Part shown: positions 1 through 6,449 of the stretch, piece by piece
Numbering within the stretch: the stretch's first letter is position 1
How the letters are laid out: every line of letters starts with the position of its first letter
From: JBCDCU01 sp039180865
GTDB lineage: Bacteria; Pseudomonadota; Alphaproteobacteria; Rhizobiales; JACESI01
Direction: 5' to 3'
Assembly: GCA_039180865.1 (NCBI GenBank)
Contig: JBCDCZ010000021.1
Coordinates: 1 to 27,743 of the forward strand
Length of the DNA: 27,743 bases
Program-made: the position numbers and the translations under genes
Notes under the pieces: model-generated
What the model was told of the DNA's origin: nothing
Databases searched by the model: none
The model's input: only the letters and a program-made list of their open reading frames with translations

Positions 1-1
1 G

Positions 2-106
2 ACGGGATATCTGTTCGCCGCCACTGTCTACTGGTTCTTCTGTTTCGGCATGTCGCGATATTCGATCTACATGGAACGAAAACTCGATACCGGACACCGA
101 AGTTAA
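2..106 (+). CDS. aapM: C-terminal end of an AapM-like amino-acid ABC transporter permease (partial)
   Basis: The window opens inside this gene. The last 34 codons read in frame from base 2 to a TAA at 104-106. They encode a hydrophobic segment rich in Tyr, Trp and Phe, then FGMSRYSIYMERKLDTGH, which resembles the cytoplasmic tail of the AapM/BztC permease of general L-amino-acid importers. The identification rests mainly on this tail and on the aapP gene that begins 18 bases downstream in the same direction. The protein would be one of two inner-membrane permease subunits working with the ATPase. Only the tail is visible, so another polar amino-acid permease of the HisM type is possible. Confidence 0.75.
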   Translation, partial: TGYLFAATVYWFFCFGMSRYSIYMERKLDTGHRS

Positions 107-124
107 AGCTTGAGGGAATAATCA

Positions 125-940
125 ATGTCTGAGGAAAACACCGCAGTCTCTTCGAACGGTTCGGAAGACCGCGTCGCCGACCGCTCCAAGATGACGGTCT
201 CAACGACCGATGTTGCCGTCGAAATCACCGAAATGAACAAATGGTATGGCGACTTTCACGTTTTGAAAGACATCAATCTGAAGGTCATGCGCGGCGAGCG
301 GATCGTCATTGCTGGACCGTCCGGATCCGGTAAATCGACCATGATCCGCTGTATCAACCGGCTTGAAGAACATCAGGCAGGCCGCATCGTCGTCGACGGG
401 AACGAACTGACCAACGATCTCAAGAAGATCGACGAAGTGCGCCGCGAAGTCGGCATGGTGTTCCAGCACTTCAATCTCTTCCCGCATCTGACGATAATGG
501 AGAACTGCACGCTCGCTCCAATTTGGGTGCGCAAGACGCCCAAGAAGGAAGCCGAGGAAATTGCAATGCACTTTCTTGAGCGCGTGAAAATCCCGGAACA
601 GGCCCACAAATATCCCGGCCAGCTTTCAGGCGGCCAGCAGCAGCGTGTGGCAATCGCGCGGTCCTTGTGCATGAACCCGCGGATTATGCTGTTTGACGAG
701 CCAACGTCAGCCCTTGACCCGGAAATGATCAAGGAGGTGCTCGACACAATGGTGAGTCTTGCCGAAGACGGCATGACCATGTTGTGCGTGACCCACGAAA
801 TGGGCTTTGCGCGCCAGGTTGCAAACCGCGTCATCTTCATGGACCAGGGTCAAATCGTCGAAGAGAACGAACCGGCGGAATTCTTCGATAACCCGAAACA
901 CGAACGGACCAAGCTCTTCCTGAGCCAGATCCTTCACTAG
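125..940 (+). CDS. aapP: General L-amino-acid ABC transporter, ATP-binding protein AapP
   Basis: A 271-residue ABC ATPase that energises amino-acid uptake on the cytoplasmic face of the inner membrane. Residues 1-30 are a polar leader. The nucleotide-binding domain follows: Walker A GPSGSGKST at 64-72, signature LSGGQQQR from 167, Walker B IMLFDEP with the D191-E192 pair, and the switch histidine in CVTHEMGF. Length and motifs fit the polar amino-acid family (GlnQ/HisP/AapP). The preceding permease tail makes AapP the best choice. A GAGGGA ribosome-binding site lies about 9 bases before the ATG. It appears to be the last gene of the aap operon, since a strong intrinsic terminator begins 36 bases after its stop. 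Substrate breadth cannot be read from the ATPase itself. Confidence 0.93.
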   Translation: MSEENTAVSSNGSEDRVADRSKMTVSTTDVAVEITEMNKWYGDFHVLKDINLKVMRGERIVIAGPSGSGKSTMIRCINRLEEHQAGRIVVDGNELTNDLKKIDEVRREVGMVFQHFNLFPHLTIMENCTLAPIWVRKTPKKEAEEIAMHFLERVKIPEQAHKYPGQLSGGQQQRVAIARSLCMNPRIMLFDEPTSALDPEMIKEVLDTMVSLAEDGMTMLCVTHEMGFARQVANRVIFMDQGQIVEENEPAEFFDNPKHERTKLFLSQILH

Positions 941-973
941 GGCAGGATTGCGATTGCCCGAACCACAATTGCT

Positions 974-1735
974 ATGAGCCGCGCGGCGAAATTCGCTGGC
1001 GCGGCTTTTTTGCTTCCGCTTGTTGTTGTGAGTCTCTATCTGGCGGCAGCCTTTGTCGGCGCCCATGTGAAACGCGCGCCCGCAGCCCTCGCTGCAGCCG
1101 GATCCAGCCAAGAGATAGATATCTATATTACCGCAACGGCCCTTCATGCCGATATCGTCCTGCCAAACATTGGGGCGGTACGCAGCCGCTTCTCTCATCT
1201 TTCTGAAACAGGCCTTGCCATCCATGACCCAAGAGCCCGCTATATCTCGCTTGGATGGGGCTCACGCGCCTTTTATCCGGTTGCAAGAGATCTGACCACC
1301 ATCACACTCTCTGCGACCCTGCAGGCCGTCATGGGGGACCGGTCCGTCATCCATGCACAAATGCTCTCTCATATTATCGAAAGGCACCATACGCGCCGGA
1401 TTTCGCTTTCAGGGGATCAGTTCAACCGGTTGCTCGATTTTATCGACGCAACGTTCAGCCGCAACAAGGAAGAAGAGGTGCAGCTCCTTCACGGTGTTTC
1501 ATTCGGCTTTGGCGACCGGTTTTTCGAAGCCGAGGAGACCTTTCATATTTTCAGGCCGTGCAACATCTGGGTTTCGGATGCCTTGGCGAAAAGCGGACTA
1601 CCCGTCGGTCTTTGGACCCCAACGACCTATTCGCTCTTCCGGTCTCTGGACCATTTCGGAGTATTGGAGCCACTTCAGCCGCGTTCGACCGGAACGCTTT
1701 CATCCGCACCCCATTCCGACCACGAACCGTCATAG
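974..1735 (+). CDS. DUF2459 / TIGR02117 family protein, membrane-anchored
   Basis: A 253-residue protein. Residues 5-28 form one hydrophobic segment after MSRAAK, suggesting a signal anchor with the rest in the periplasm. The body contains EIDIYITATALHADIVLP, then RYISLGWGSRAFYP, then FRPCNIWVSDALAKSGLP; this pattern is typical of DUF2459 (TIGR02117), a family of unknown biochemical function. The family's short conserved His and Cys residues are visible (ALHADIVLP, RPCNIW). The start at 974 includes the expected anchor, but its first codons are the aap terminator, so the gene must be transcribed by read-through or from a promoter within that region. Its 3' end overlaps sseA on the other strand by 61 bases. 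No clear ribosome-binding site precedes the ATG. Confidence 0.8.
   Translation: MSRAAKFAGAAFLLPLVVVSLYLAAAFVGAHVKRAPAALAAAGSSQEIDIYITATALHADIVLPNIGAVRSRFSHLSETGLAIHDPRARYISLGWGSRAFYPVARDLTTITLSATLQAVMGDRSVIHAQMLSHIIERHHTRRISLSGDQFNRLLDFIDATFSRNKEEEVQLLHGVSFGFGDRFFEAEETFHIFRPCNIWVSDALAKSGLPVGLWTPTTYSLFRSLDHFGVLEPLQPRSTGTLSSAPHSDHEPS
977..1011 (+). terminator. Intrinsic terminator of the aap operon, inside the start of the next gene
   Basis: AGCCGCGC (977-984) pairs perfectly with GCGCGGCT (999-1006). A second small hairpin, GCGAA/TTCGC, sits in the loop, and the stem runs directly into six T residues (1006-1011). This is a textbook rho-independent terminator for transcripts coming from aapP. 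It overlaps codons 2-13 of the DUF2459 gene that starts at 974. Confidence 0.85.
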
Positions 1736-2517
1736 AGCCTGAGATTGGTGTAACCAAGCCGGTGCGCTGCTGCGAGAATGATGCAGGCTGTTACGCCCGA
1801 TCCGCAACTCGCGATGGCTGGAGCCGAAGGATCGTAGTTTGCCTCTGCAAAACGGGCTTCAAGCGCATCTGGCGGGAGCATCTTCATCTCATCATCAAGC
1901 AGGCTCCGATAATGGAGATTGCTCGATCCCGGAATATGGCCCGGCCTCACGCCAGGGCGCGGTTCGGCTTCTTCCCCTCGAAATCGCCCAGGACTGCGCG
2001 CATCGAGGATAACGCCATTGCCGCCACTATCGAGACCGCCACTGATCTCGCTGAGCGCAACGAGATTGGTTGGATCGAAAGAGGCATTGAAAGCGGTGAC
2101 AGGCCGCTGAACGGTGCCAACCTCCGTCGGAAAACCTGCCGCCTTCCAGGCCGGCAGACCGCCATCAAGCAGGAAAACCTTGTCCGCCCCGAAAACCTTG
2201 AACATCCACCAGATGCGCGCTGCTGAAAAAAGCCCAACGCTGTCATAGACGATGATCTTATGTTGATCGCTGATCCCGAGCGCGCTCATCTCCCGCCCGA
2301 ACTGCTCTGCGCTTGGCATTGTATGCGGCAGGTTACTCTCACGATCCGAGTGATAATCAAGATCGAAGAAGATAGCACCCGGTATGTGGTTGGCTTCATA
2401 TTCGGCACGGGCGTTGCGGTTTTCAGGCGGCAGATGCCAGGAGCCGTCCACAACGACCACAGCGTCGTCACCAAGATGGTGTTTTACCCATTCCGCGCTG
2501 ACCGCAATTTCGATCAT
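1675..2517 (-). CDS. sseA: 3-mercaptopyruvate sulfurtransferase (tandem rhodanese)
   Basis: A 280-residue protein with two rhodanese domains. The N-terminal structural domain runs over about residues 5-140 and includes DGSWHLPPENRNA and HIPGAIFFDLD. The C-terminal catalytic domain holds the active-site loop CGSGVTA with C238 as the sulfur-accepting cysteine. CGSGVTA rather than CRKGVTA marks mercaptopyruvate sulfurtransferases instead of thiosulfate-specific rhodaneses. It transfers sulfur from 3-mercaptopyruvate, a cysteine transamination product, to thiols or cyanide. It is the third gene of a minus-strand operon with cysK and alaX, starting 21 bases after alaX ends, so cysteine synthesis and breakdown are genetically linked. 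Its end overlaps the DUF2459 gene tail to tail. Confidence 0.93.
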   Translation of the reverse strand: MIEIAVSAEWVKHHLGDDAVVVVDGSWHLPPENRNARAEYEANHIPGAIFFDLDYHSDRESNLPHTMPSAEQFGREMSALGISDQHKIIVYDSVGLFSAARIWWMFKVFGADKVFLLDGGLPAWKAAGFPTEVGTVQRPVTAFNASFDPTNLVALSEISGGLDSGGNGVILDARSPGRFRGEEAEPRPGVRPGHIPGSSNLHYRSLLDDEMKMLPPDALEARFAEANYDPSAPAIASCGSGVTACIILAAAHRLGYTNLRLYDGSWSEWGADESVPVERG

Positions 2518-2538
2518 CTGTTTGCCTTTCGAGCTGAT

Positions 2539-3261
2539 TTATTGCGGCAGGGGACCGAACCGCACTCTGAGCCTGCGGTTCATTTTGCCCTTCTTCTCGA
2601 TCTTGCCGATATGGATTTCGCCGATTTCAGCAGTTGAGATCACATGCGTCCCGCCACAAGGCTGCAGATCGACCGCACCGTCCTCGCCGATTGCGATCAG
2701 GCGGATTTTCCCCGATCCACGCGGCGGTTTGACGGATAAGGTCCGTACGAGATCCGGATTCTGGTCGAGCTCCTCATCCGTGATCCATCGTGCCGCCGTT
2801 TTGTGGTCATCTGCGACAAGGGCCATTAGGGCGTTCGTTACCTCAGATTTATCGACGTTTTCAGGCATATCGAAGTCAAGGCGTGATTCTGAAGCCCCGA
2901 TCGACCCGCCGGTCACCGGATGCGGGATGATCGAACACAGAAGATGAAGAGCGGTATGCATGCGCATATGCGCGTGGCGGCGCTCCCAGTCGAGCGTCAG
3001 GGCGACACTCGAACCGACGGGTGGTAGCTCTGAACCGTCTTCAAGCTGATGCACGATGGCGCTCTTATCTGGTCCGTAGACGGCGTTCACGATCGGAAGG
3101 CTCACACCATCGAAGGTCACCGTGCCGCAATCGCCGGGTTGCCCGCCGCCTTCGGCATAAAAAACGGTCTTATCAACTATGATGCCGTCGTCTGCGTGAG
3201 CCGTGACGGTAGCCTGGACCGATTTCAGGTAAGCATCATCGCGAAAGAGTGCCTCGCTCAT
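2539..3261 (-). CDS. alaX: Alanyl-tRNA editing protein AlaX
   Basis: A 240-residue free-standing homologue of the AlaRS editing domain, which hydrolyses Ser (or Gly) mischarged onto tRNA-Ala. The four zinc-site residues are present: HTALH (H102, H106) and CGGTH (C202, H206). The N-terminal VFYAEGGGQPGDCG segment is typical of AlaX type II and of the AlaRS editing core. The frame stays open upstream to 3312, but the start is set at 3261. That ATG overlaps the cysK stop in an ATGA junction, and the protein from MSEALFRDD matches the usual AlaX beginning. This overlap suggests translational coupling to cysK. I recall the cysK-alaX-sseA order from other alphaproteobacteria. Confidence 0.92.
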   Translation of the reverse strand: MSEALFRDDAYLKSVQATVTAHADDGIIVDKTVFYAEGGGQPGDCGTVTFDGVSLPIVNAVYGPDKSAIVHQLEDGSELPPVGSSVALTLDWERRHAHMRMHTALHLLCSIIPHPVTGGSIGASESRLDFDMPENVDKSEVTNALMALVADDHKTAARWITDEELDQNPDLVRTLSVKPPRGSGKIRLIAIGEDGAVDLQPCGGTHVISTAEIGEIHIGKIEKKGKMNRRLRVRFGPLPQ

Positions 3262-4310
3262 TCGTCGACCTCTTCGTAAGGAACGGCGTAATCCGGTTTT
3301 GTCTCCAACCAAGCGGGGACCGCGATATCTTTTGAGCGCAGAAACTCAGGATTGAAAATCTTCGCCTGATAGCGCGTTCCGTAGTCGCAAAGGATCGTTA
3401 CTATCGTGTGGCCCGGACCAAGCTCGCGCGCCATGCGCACGGCACCTGCAATATTGATTGCAGACGAGCCACCGAGAACGATCCCTTCATGTTCCATCAG
3501 ATCGAACACATAAGGCATCGCTTCCTTATCGCTGATTTGATAGGCGAGATCAGGTGTGAAACCCTCAAGGTTTGCCGTAATCCGGCCTTGTCCGATCCCT
3601 TCCGAAATCGACGATCCTTCCGCCTTTAGGGATCCATGGGCGTAAAAATGATAGAGTGCTGCACCCATTGGATCGGCAATTCCGATCTTTACGCCTTCTT
3701 TTCGCGCCCTTAACGCCTGAGCCGTACCGGCGAGCGTCCCACCCGATCCACAGGCACAGATGAAGCCGTCAACAGTCCCGCCGGTCTGCTCAAAGATTTC
3801 CGGACCGGTCGTTTCAACATGCGCTTGACGGTTCGCTACGTTATCGAACTGGTTTGCCCAGATCGCACCGTTCGGAAGCGTTTCGTTGAGGTGTTCTGCA
3901 AGACGCCCGGAGAGTTTCACATAATTGTTCGGGTTGCGGTAAGGCTTGGGCGGCACTTCGATCAACTGACCGCCATAGGCCCTGATTGCATCCTTTTTCT
4001 CCTGGCTTTGGGAATTCGGAACGACAATCACGGATTGATAGCCCATGGCCTTTCCGACCATGGCAAGACCGATCCCGGTGTTTCCAGCAGTCCCTTCAAC
4101 AATAGTCCCGCCAGGACGCAGCAATCCACGGTCGACGGCATCCTTGATGATAAACAATGCAGCGCGATCCTTGACGGACTGACCTGGATTGAGGAACTCA
4201 GCCTTACCGAAGATTTCGCAGCCGGTTTCGTCGGAGATTTTGTTAAGCCGGATGAGCGGCGTATTGCCAATAAGTTCGAGAACAGAAGAGACAGTTTGTT
4301 TATCAGACAT
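3258..4310 (-). CDS. cysK: Cysteine synthase A (O-acetylserine sulfhydrylase)
   Basis: A 350-residue PLP-dependent beta-replacement enzyme making cysteine from O-acetylserine and sulfide in the cytoplasm. The PLP lysine is K47 in NPGQSVKDR. The substrate loop reads TAGNTG (74-79) where most CysK proteins have TSGNTG. A glycine-rich phosphate cradle, CGSGGTLAG, follows near residue 186. The protein is about 30-40 residues longer than E. coli CysK, mostly at the C-terminus (from FNPEFLRSKDI onward), as is common for the alphaproteobacterial form. It is the first gene of the cysK-alaX-sseA operon and its last codon overlaps the alaX start. A hairpin-rich leader precedes it. Cystathionine beta-synthase-like activity cannot be excluded from sequence alone. 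Confidence 0.9.
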   Translation of the reverse strand: MSDKQTVSSVLELIGNTPLIRLNKISDETGCEIFGKAEFLNPGQSVKDRAALFIIKDAVDRGLLRPGGTIVEGTAGNTGIGLAMVGKAMGYQSVIVVPNSQSQEKKDAIRAYGGQLIEVPPKPYRNPNNYVKLSGRLAEHLNETLPNGAIWANQFDNVANRQAHVETTGPEIFEQTGGTVDGFICACGSGGTLAGTAQALRARKEGVKIGIADPMGAALYHFYAHGSLKAEGSSISEGIGQGRITANLEGFTPDLAYQISDKEAMPYVFDLMEHEGIVLGGSSAINIAGAVRMARELGPGHTIVTILCDYGTRYQAKIFNPEFLRSKDIAVPAWLETKPDYAVPYEEVDE

Positions 4311-4338
4311 GATGGACGTTTCGGTGAGTGAATGTTAG

Positions 4339-4386
4339 GGCGGATGACCGCCGCGCACGGTGCGCCGAACGCTAATCGCAGTTCGG
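4339..4386 (-). other. Three consecutive inverted repeats in the cysK leader
   Basis: Three adjoining inverted repeats lie 29-76 bases upstream of the cysK ATG: GGCGG-ATGA-CCGCC (4339-4352), GCGCAC-G-GTGCGC (4353-4365) and CCGAAC-N10-GTTCGG (4365-4386). The middle one would need a larger loop in RNA and may instead be a DNA operator. I recognise no known riboswitch, and no poly-U tract follows them. They could form a structured 5' leader or operator sites for a sulfur regulator. Confidence 0.5.
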
Positions 4387-4502
4387 TCCATGCGCAAGGA
4401 AAAGGGGGTTGTCAGCACCATCAGGTGCGCATTTTTGGCGCATGTAGATTTGCACCCCTTGCTTTTTTGTAACCTTATCCAAAATTTAGGTTTGATGTGG
4501 TG

Positions 4503-4530
4503 TGATCCATTGAGTAATTCGACGCGTAAA
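4503..4530 (+). promoter_or_regulatory. ECF (RpoE/ECF11-like) promoter of the chrR-like gene
   Basis: TGATCC (4503-4508), a 16-base spacer, then CGTAAA (4525-4530), 28 bases before the ATG of the chrR-like gene. The same -35, the same spacer length and the same CGTA core occur before the photolyase gene on the other strand. TGATCC is the -35 sequence I recall for the Rhodobacter sphaeroides RpoE (singlet-oxygen) regulon. No sigma-factor gene is present in the window. Confidence 0.65.
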
Positions 4531-4558
4531 GGGCGCAGTAAGTCAAGGAACTGCACGA

Positions 4559-5230
4559 ATGGATGACGAAAAGGGACAAATGATGGATGCCGTGATCGCC
4601 GAATATGTGGCGGGCGGTATGGCTCTGCCAGCGCAGGTGCTGGTGGAATCCCATCTTGAGTTGGTGCCCGAGAATAAAGCCTGGGCCGGAGAGCTGGAAG
4701 CTCTTGCAGGCGCTGAGCTGGACAGCATGGAACCGGTTGCCCTTGGCGACATGTCGTCCATGCTCGATGCGATCATGGACTCGCCAGCCTCCGAACCGGT
4801 CACGTCAGTTAAAAATGGCGTTGAATCGGCATCACCTTCAGCCTCAGACGATATTCTTCCCAAGCCTTTGCGGGATTTCATCGGCTACACAGCCGATACC
4901 ATACCGTGGCGCACGAAAATCCCCGGTGTCAAAGTCTTCAACATTGAAGATCCCGAAGGATGCTCCGTGAGTCTGCTCAAGATCAGGCCGGGAATGGCTA
5001 TGCCGGACCATTCGCATGAGGGCAGGGAATTGACCCTCGTCCTGAAGGGCGCCTTTTCGGATGTTAGCGGGCGCTACCAGCGCGGTGATGTATCCGTCGC
5101 GGAAGAAGGCGAAGACCACAAACCTGTTGCGGATTATGGCGAAGATTGCATCTGCTTCATCGTCGCCGACGCGCCCATGCGTTTCACGAACCGCTTCACC
5201 AGGATCGTTAATTCCATCCTGCCCAGTTGA
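4559..5230 (+). CDS. ChrR-like cupin protein, anti-sigma domain without its zinc cysteines
   Basis: A 223-residue homologue of ChrR, the zinc anti-sigma factor that restrains RpoE until singlet oxygen appears. The C-terminal cupin is complete: H151, H153, E157 and H187 have the spacing of the R. sphaeroides ChrR ligands, followed by the family's ADYGEDCICF segment. The N-terminal anti-sigma domain is recognisable (EYVAGGM, then VESHLELVPENKAW), but only the ligand histidine (H32) is kept. The two cysteines of the HxxxCxxC motif are Val36 and Asn39. No rpoE gene lies beside it; the upstream neighbour is divergent cysK. It is probably an orphan, possibly a sensor or regulator rather than a classical anti-sigma factor. 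It has its own ECF-type promoter. Confidence 0.82.
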   Translation: MDDEKGQMMDAVIAEYVAGGMALPAQVLVESHLELVPENKAWAGELEALAGAELDSMEPVALGDMSSMLDAIMDSPASEPVTSVKNGVESASPSASDDILPKPLRDFIGYTADTIPWRTKIPGVKVFNIEDPEGCSVSLLKIRPGMAMPDHSHEGRELTLVLKGAFSDVSGRYQRGDVSVAEEGEDHKPVADYGEDCICFIVADAPMRFTNRFTRIVNSILPS

Positions 5231-5242
5231 TATCGTTTCGAT

Positions 5243-5268
5243 GCCCGGCACCGCGATCCGTGCCGGGT
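5243..5268 (+). other. GC-rich hairpin after the chrR-like gene
   Basis: CCCGGCAC (5244-5251) and GTGCCGGG (5260-5267) form an 8-bp stem with an 8-base loop, 13 bases after the chrR-like stop. No T-run follows, so it is at best a weak or rho-assisted terminator, or an mRNA-stabilising hairpin between the chrR-like gene and the SDR gene. Confidence 0.45.
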
Positions 5269-5338
5269 CAGTCGGGCGTTACTTCCCAGTAAACTATCAA
5301 AATCTGCAGCACCTTAGCGGCTGCAAGGAGACACTGAC

Positions 5339-6175
5339 ATGGCGAAGAGCGCATCGCCCTTCGATGGTATTGCATGGGTAACCGGAGCAAGTACCGGGAT
5401 TGGACGAACGACGGCCTTGAAGCTCGCCCGCAAGGGTTGGCGCGTTGCCGCCACCGCACGTGATGTTGCAAAGCTGGACGCTCTTGTCGAAGAAGGCGGA
5501 GACGGCTATGGCGAGATTATCGCCTTTCCGGGTGACGTCACTTCGCGCGACGAGATGGCCAGGATCATCGAAACCCTGGAACAGGATCATGGCGGTATCG
5601 GTCTCGCGCTCTTAAATGCTGGAATCTACAACCCGGTCCACGGCGAAAAACTCACCATAGATGCCTTTGAGGCATCCTTCTCGGTCAATCTGACAGGAAC
5701 GGTTAATTGCCTTGTTCCCGTCATCGACGCCATGAAGATGCGTCGACGCGGTCAGATTGCTCTTGTATCGTCTGTTGCAGGCTACGGCGGTCTACCGACA
5801 TCGGCTGCTTATGGTGCGACGAAGGCAGGTCTTATCAATATGGCGGAAAGCCTGAAATTCGATCTCGACAAGATGGGGATCCTTATTCAGGTCATCAACC
5901 CGGGGTTCGTGGACACGCCCGCAACGGCAAGCAATCCGTTTCCAATGCCGTTCCTGATGGACGTCGATAAAGCTGCCGACAGGATCATGGCGGGCCTTGA
6001 TAAGAACCAGTTCGAGATCACTTTTCCGAAGCGCTTTACCTACGGATTGAAGGCGATCAATCTCTTGCCGTATTTTCTCTATTTCCCGTTCGTGAACAGC
6101 TTCACGAACTGGAAGAAGCGCCCGCTGGAGCTTCCGGATCTTACCGAAGATCAGAAGAGACAGTGGTCTGACTAG
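5339..6175 (+). CDS. Short-chain dehydrogenase/reductase of the light-stress cluster
   Basis: A 278-residue classical SDR, expected to be an NAD(P)(H)-dependent oxidoreductase. The cofactor motif TGASTGIG lies at about residues 15-22, NAG at about 96-98, the catalytic serine in VSSVAGYGG, and YGATK supplies the Tyr and Lys. The C-terminal 70 residues are hydrophobic and aromatic (LPYFLYFPFVN), suggesting a membrane-associated or lipid substrate. AAGGAG sits 8-9 bases before the ATG. SDRs of this type accompany the rpoE-chrR/photolyase/cyclopropane-synthase clusters of several proteobacteria, but the substrate is not known to me. The TAG stop lies in the CTAG at the edge of the MITE-like element, so the insertion did not change the protein end. 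Confidence 0.85.
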   Translation: MAKSASPFDGIAWVTGASTGIGRTTALKLARKGWRVAATARDVAKLDALVEEGGDGYGEIIAFPGDVTSRDEMARIIETLEQDHGGIGLALLNAGIYNPVHGEKLTIDAFEASFSVNLTGTVNCLVPVIDAMKMRRRGQIALVSSVAGYGGLPTSAAYGATKAGLINMAESLKFDLDKMGILIQVINPGFVDTPATASNPFPMPFLMDVDKAADRIMAGLDKNQFEITFPKRFTYGLKAINLLPYFLYFPFVNSFTNWKKRPLELPDLTEDQKRQWSD

Positions 6176-6195
6176 AGCACGTTTAGCTTAGGTTG
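6172..6195 (+). repeat. Left terminal inverted repeat of the MITE-like element
   Basis: These 24 bases, beginning CTAGAGCACGTTTAGC, are perfectly repeated in inverted orientation at 6426-6449. The outermost CTAG contains the stop codon of the SDR gene. Confidence 0.9.
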
Positions 6196-6448
6196 AACCA
6201 TTTTGACGTGGAGATTTTGCGATGAGATCGAGTGAAAAACGAAGGGCATATCGGTTGATACGTCCAAGGCTTTTCGCGACGACATCAGCGCAAAATCGCC
6301 CGTCCCGAAAGGGTTTTGCACCAACGGGTGCCTGGCCTGCGCCAAATCCTCGACCGATGCACCGGTATCGCTCTGCGGTATTGGCGCGCCCATCCACACA
6401 CGTTGGACACAAAACAAAATTGATGCAACCTAAGCTAAACGTGCTCTA
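6173..6448. mobile_element. MITE-like element inserted at CTAG between two convergent genes
   Basis: A 276-bp segment with 24-bp perfect terminal inverted repeats (counting the flanking CTAG) and no transposase. Both ends begin with CTAG. IS630-family elements are known to target CTAG and duplicate the central TA, so the simplest reading is a non-autonomous IS630/mariner-type element flanked by TA duplications (6173-6174 and 6447-6448). Removing it and one TA leaves a single CTAG holding both the SDR stop and the MFS stop on the opposite strand. The interior has short ORFs on both strands, but they end inside the repeats and look incidental. It fills the whole interval between the two genes. 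Confidence 0.75.
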
Positions 6449-6449
6449 G
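6426..6449 (-). repeat. Right terminal inverted repeat of the MITE-like element
   Basis: The perfect 24-base inverted copy of 6172-6195. Its CTAG (6446-6449) contains the stop codon of the minus-strand MFS gene. Confidence 0.9.

Noticed and set aside
1255..2226. 323-codon plus-strand ORF
   Set aside because: It overlaps DUF2459 and sseA, both with clear family motifs, and its translation shows no domain.
3262..3312. Longer N-terminus for alaX
   Set aside because: The extra 17 residues (Arg-rich) do not fit the family and lie inside cysK; the ATGA junction gives a natural start.
6172..6449. Short ORFs of 75-81 codons on both strands inside the MITE
   Set aside because: They end in the inverted repeats with the same peptide, have no ribosome-binding site or known domain, and are explained by the element.
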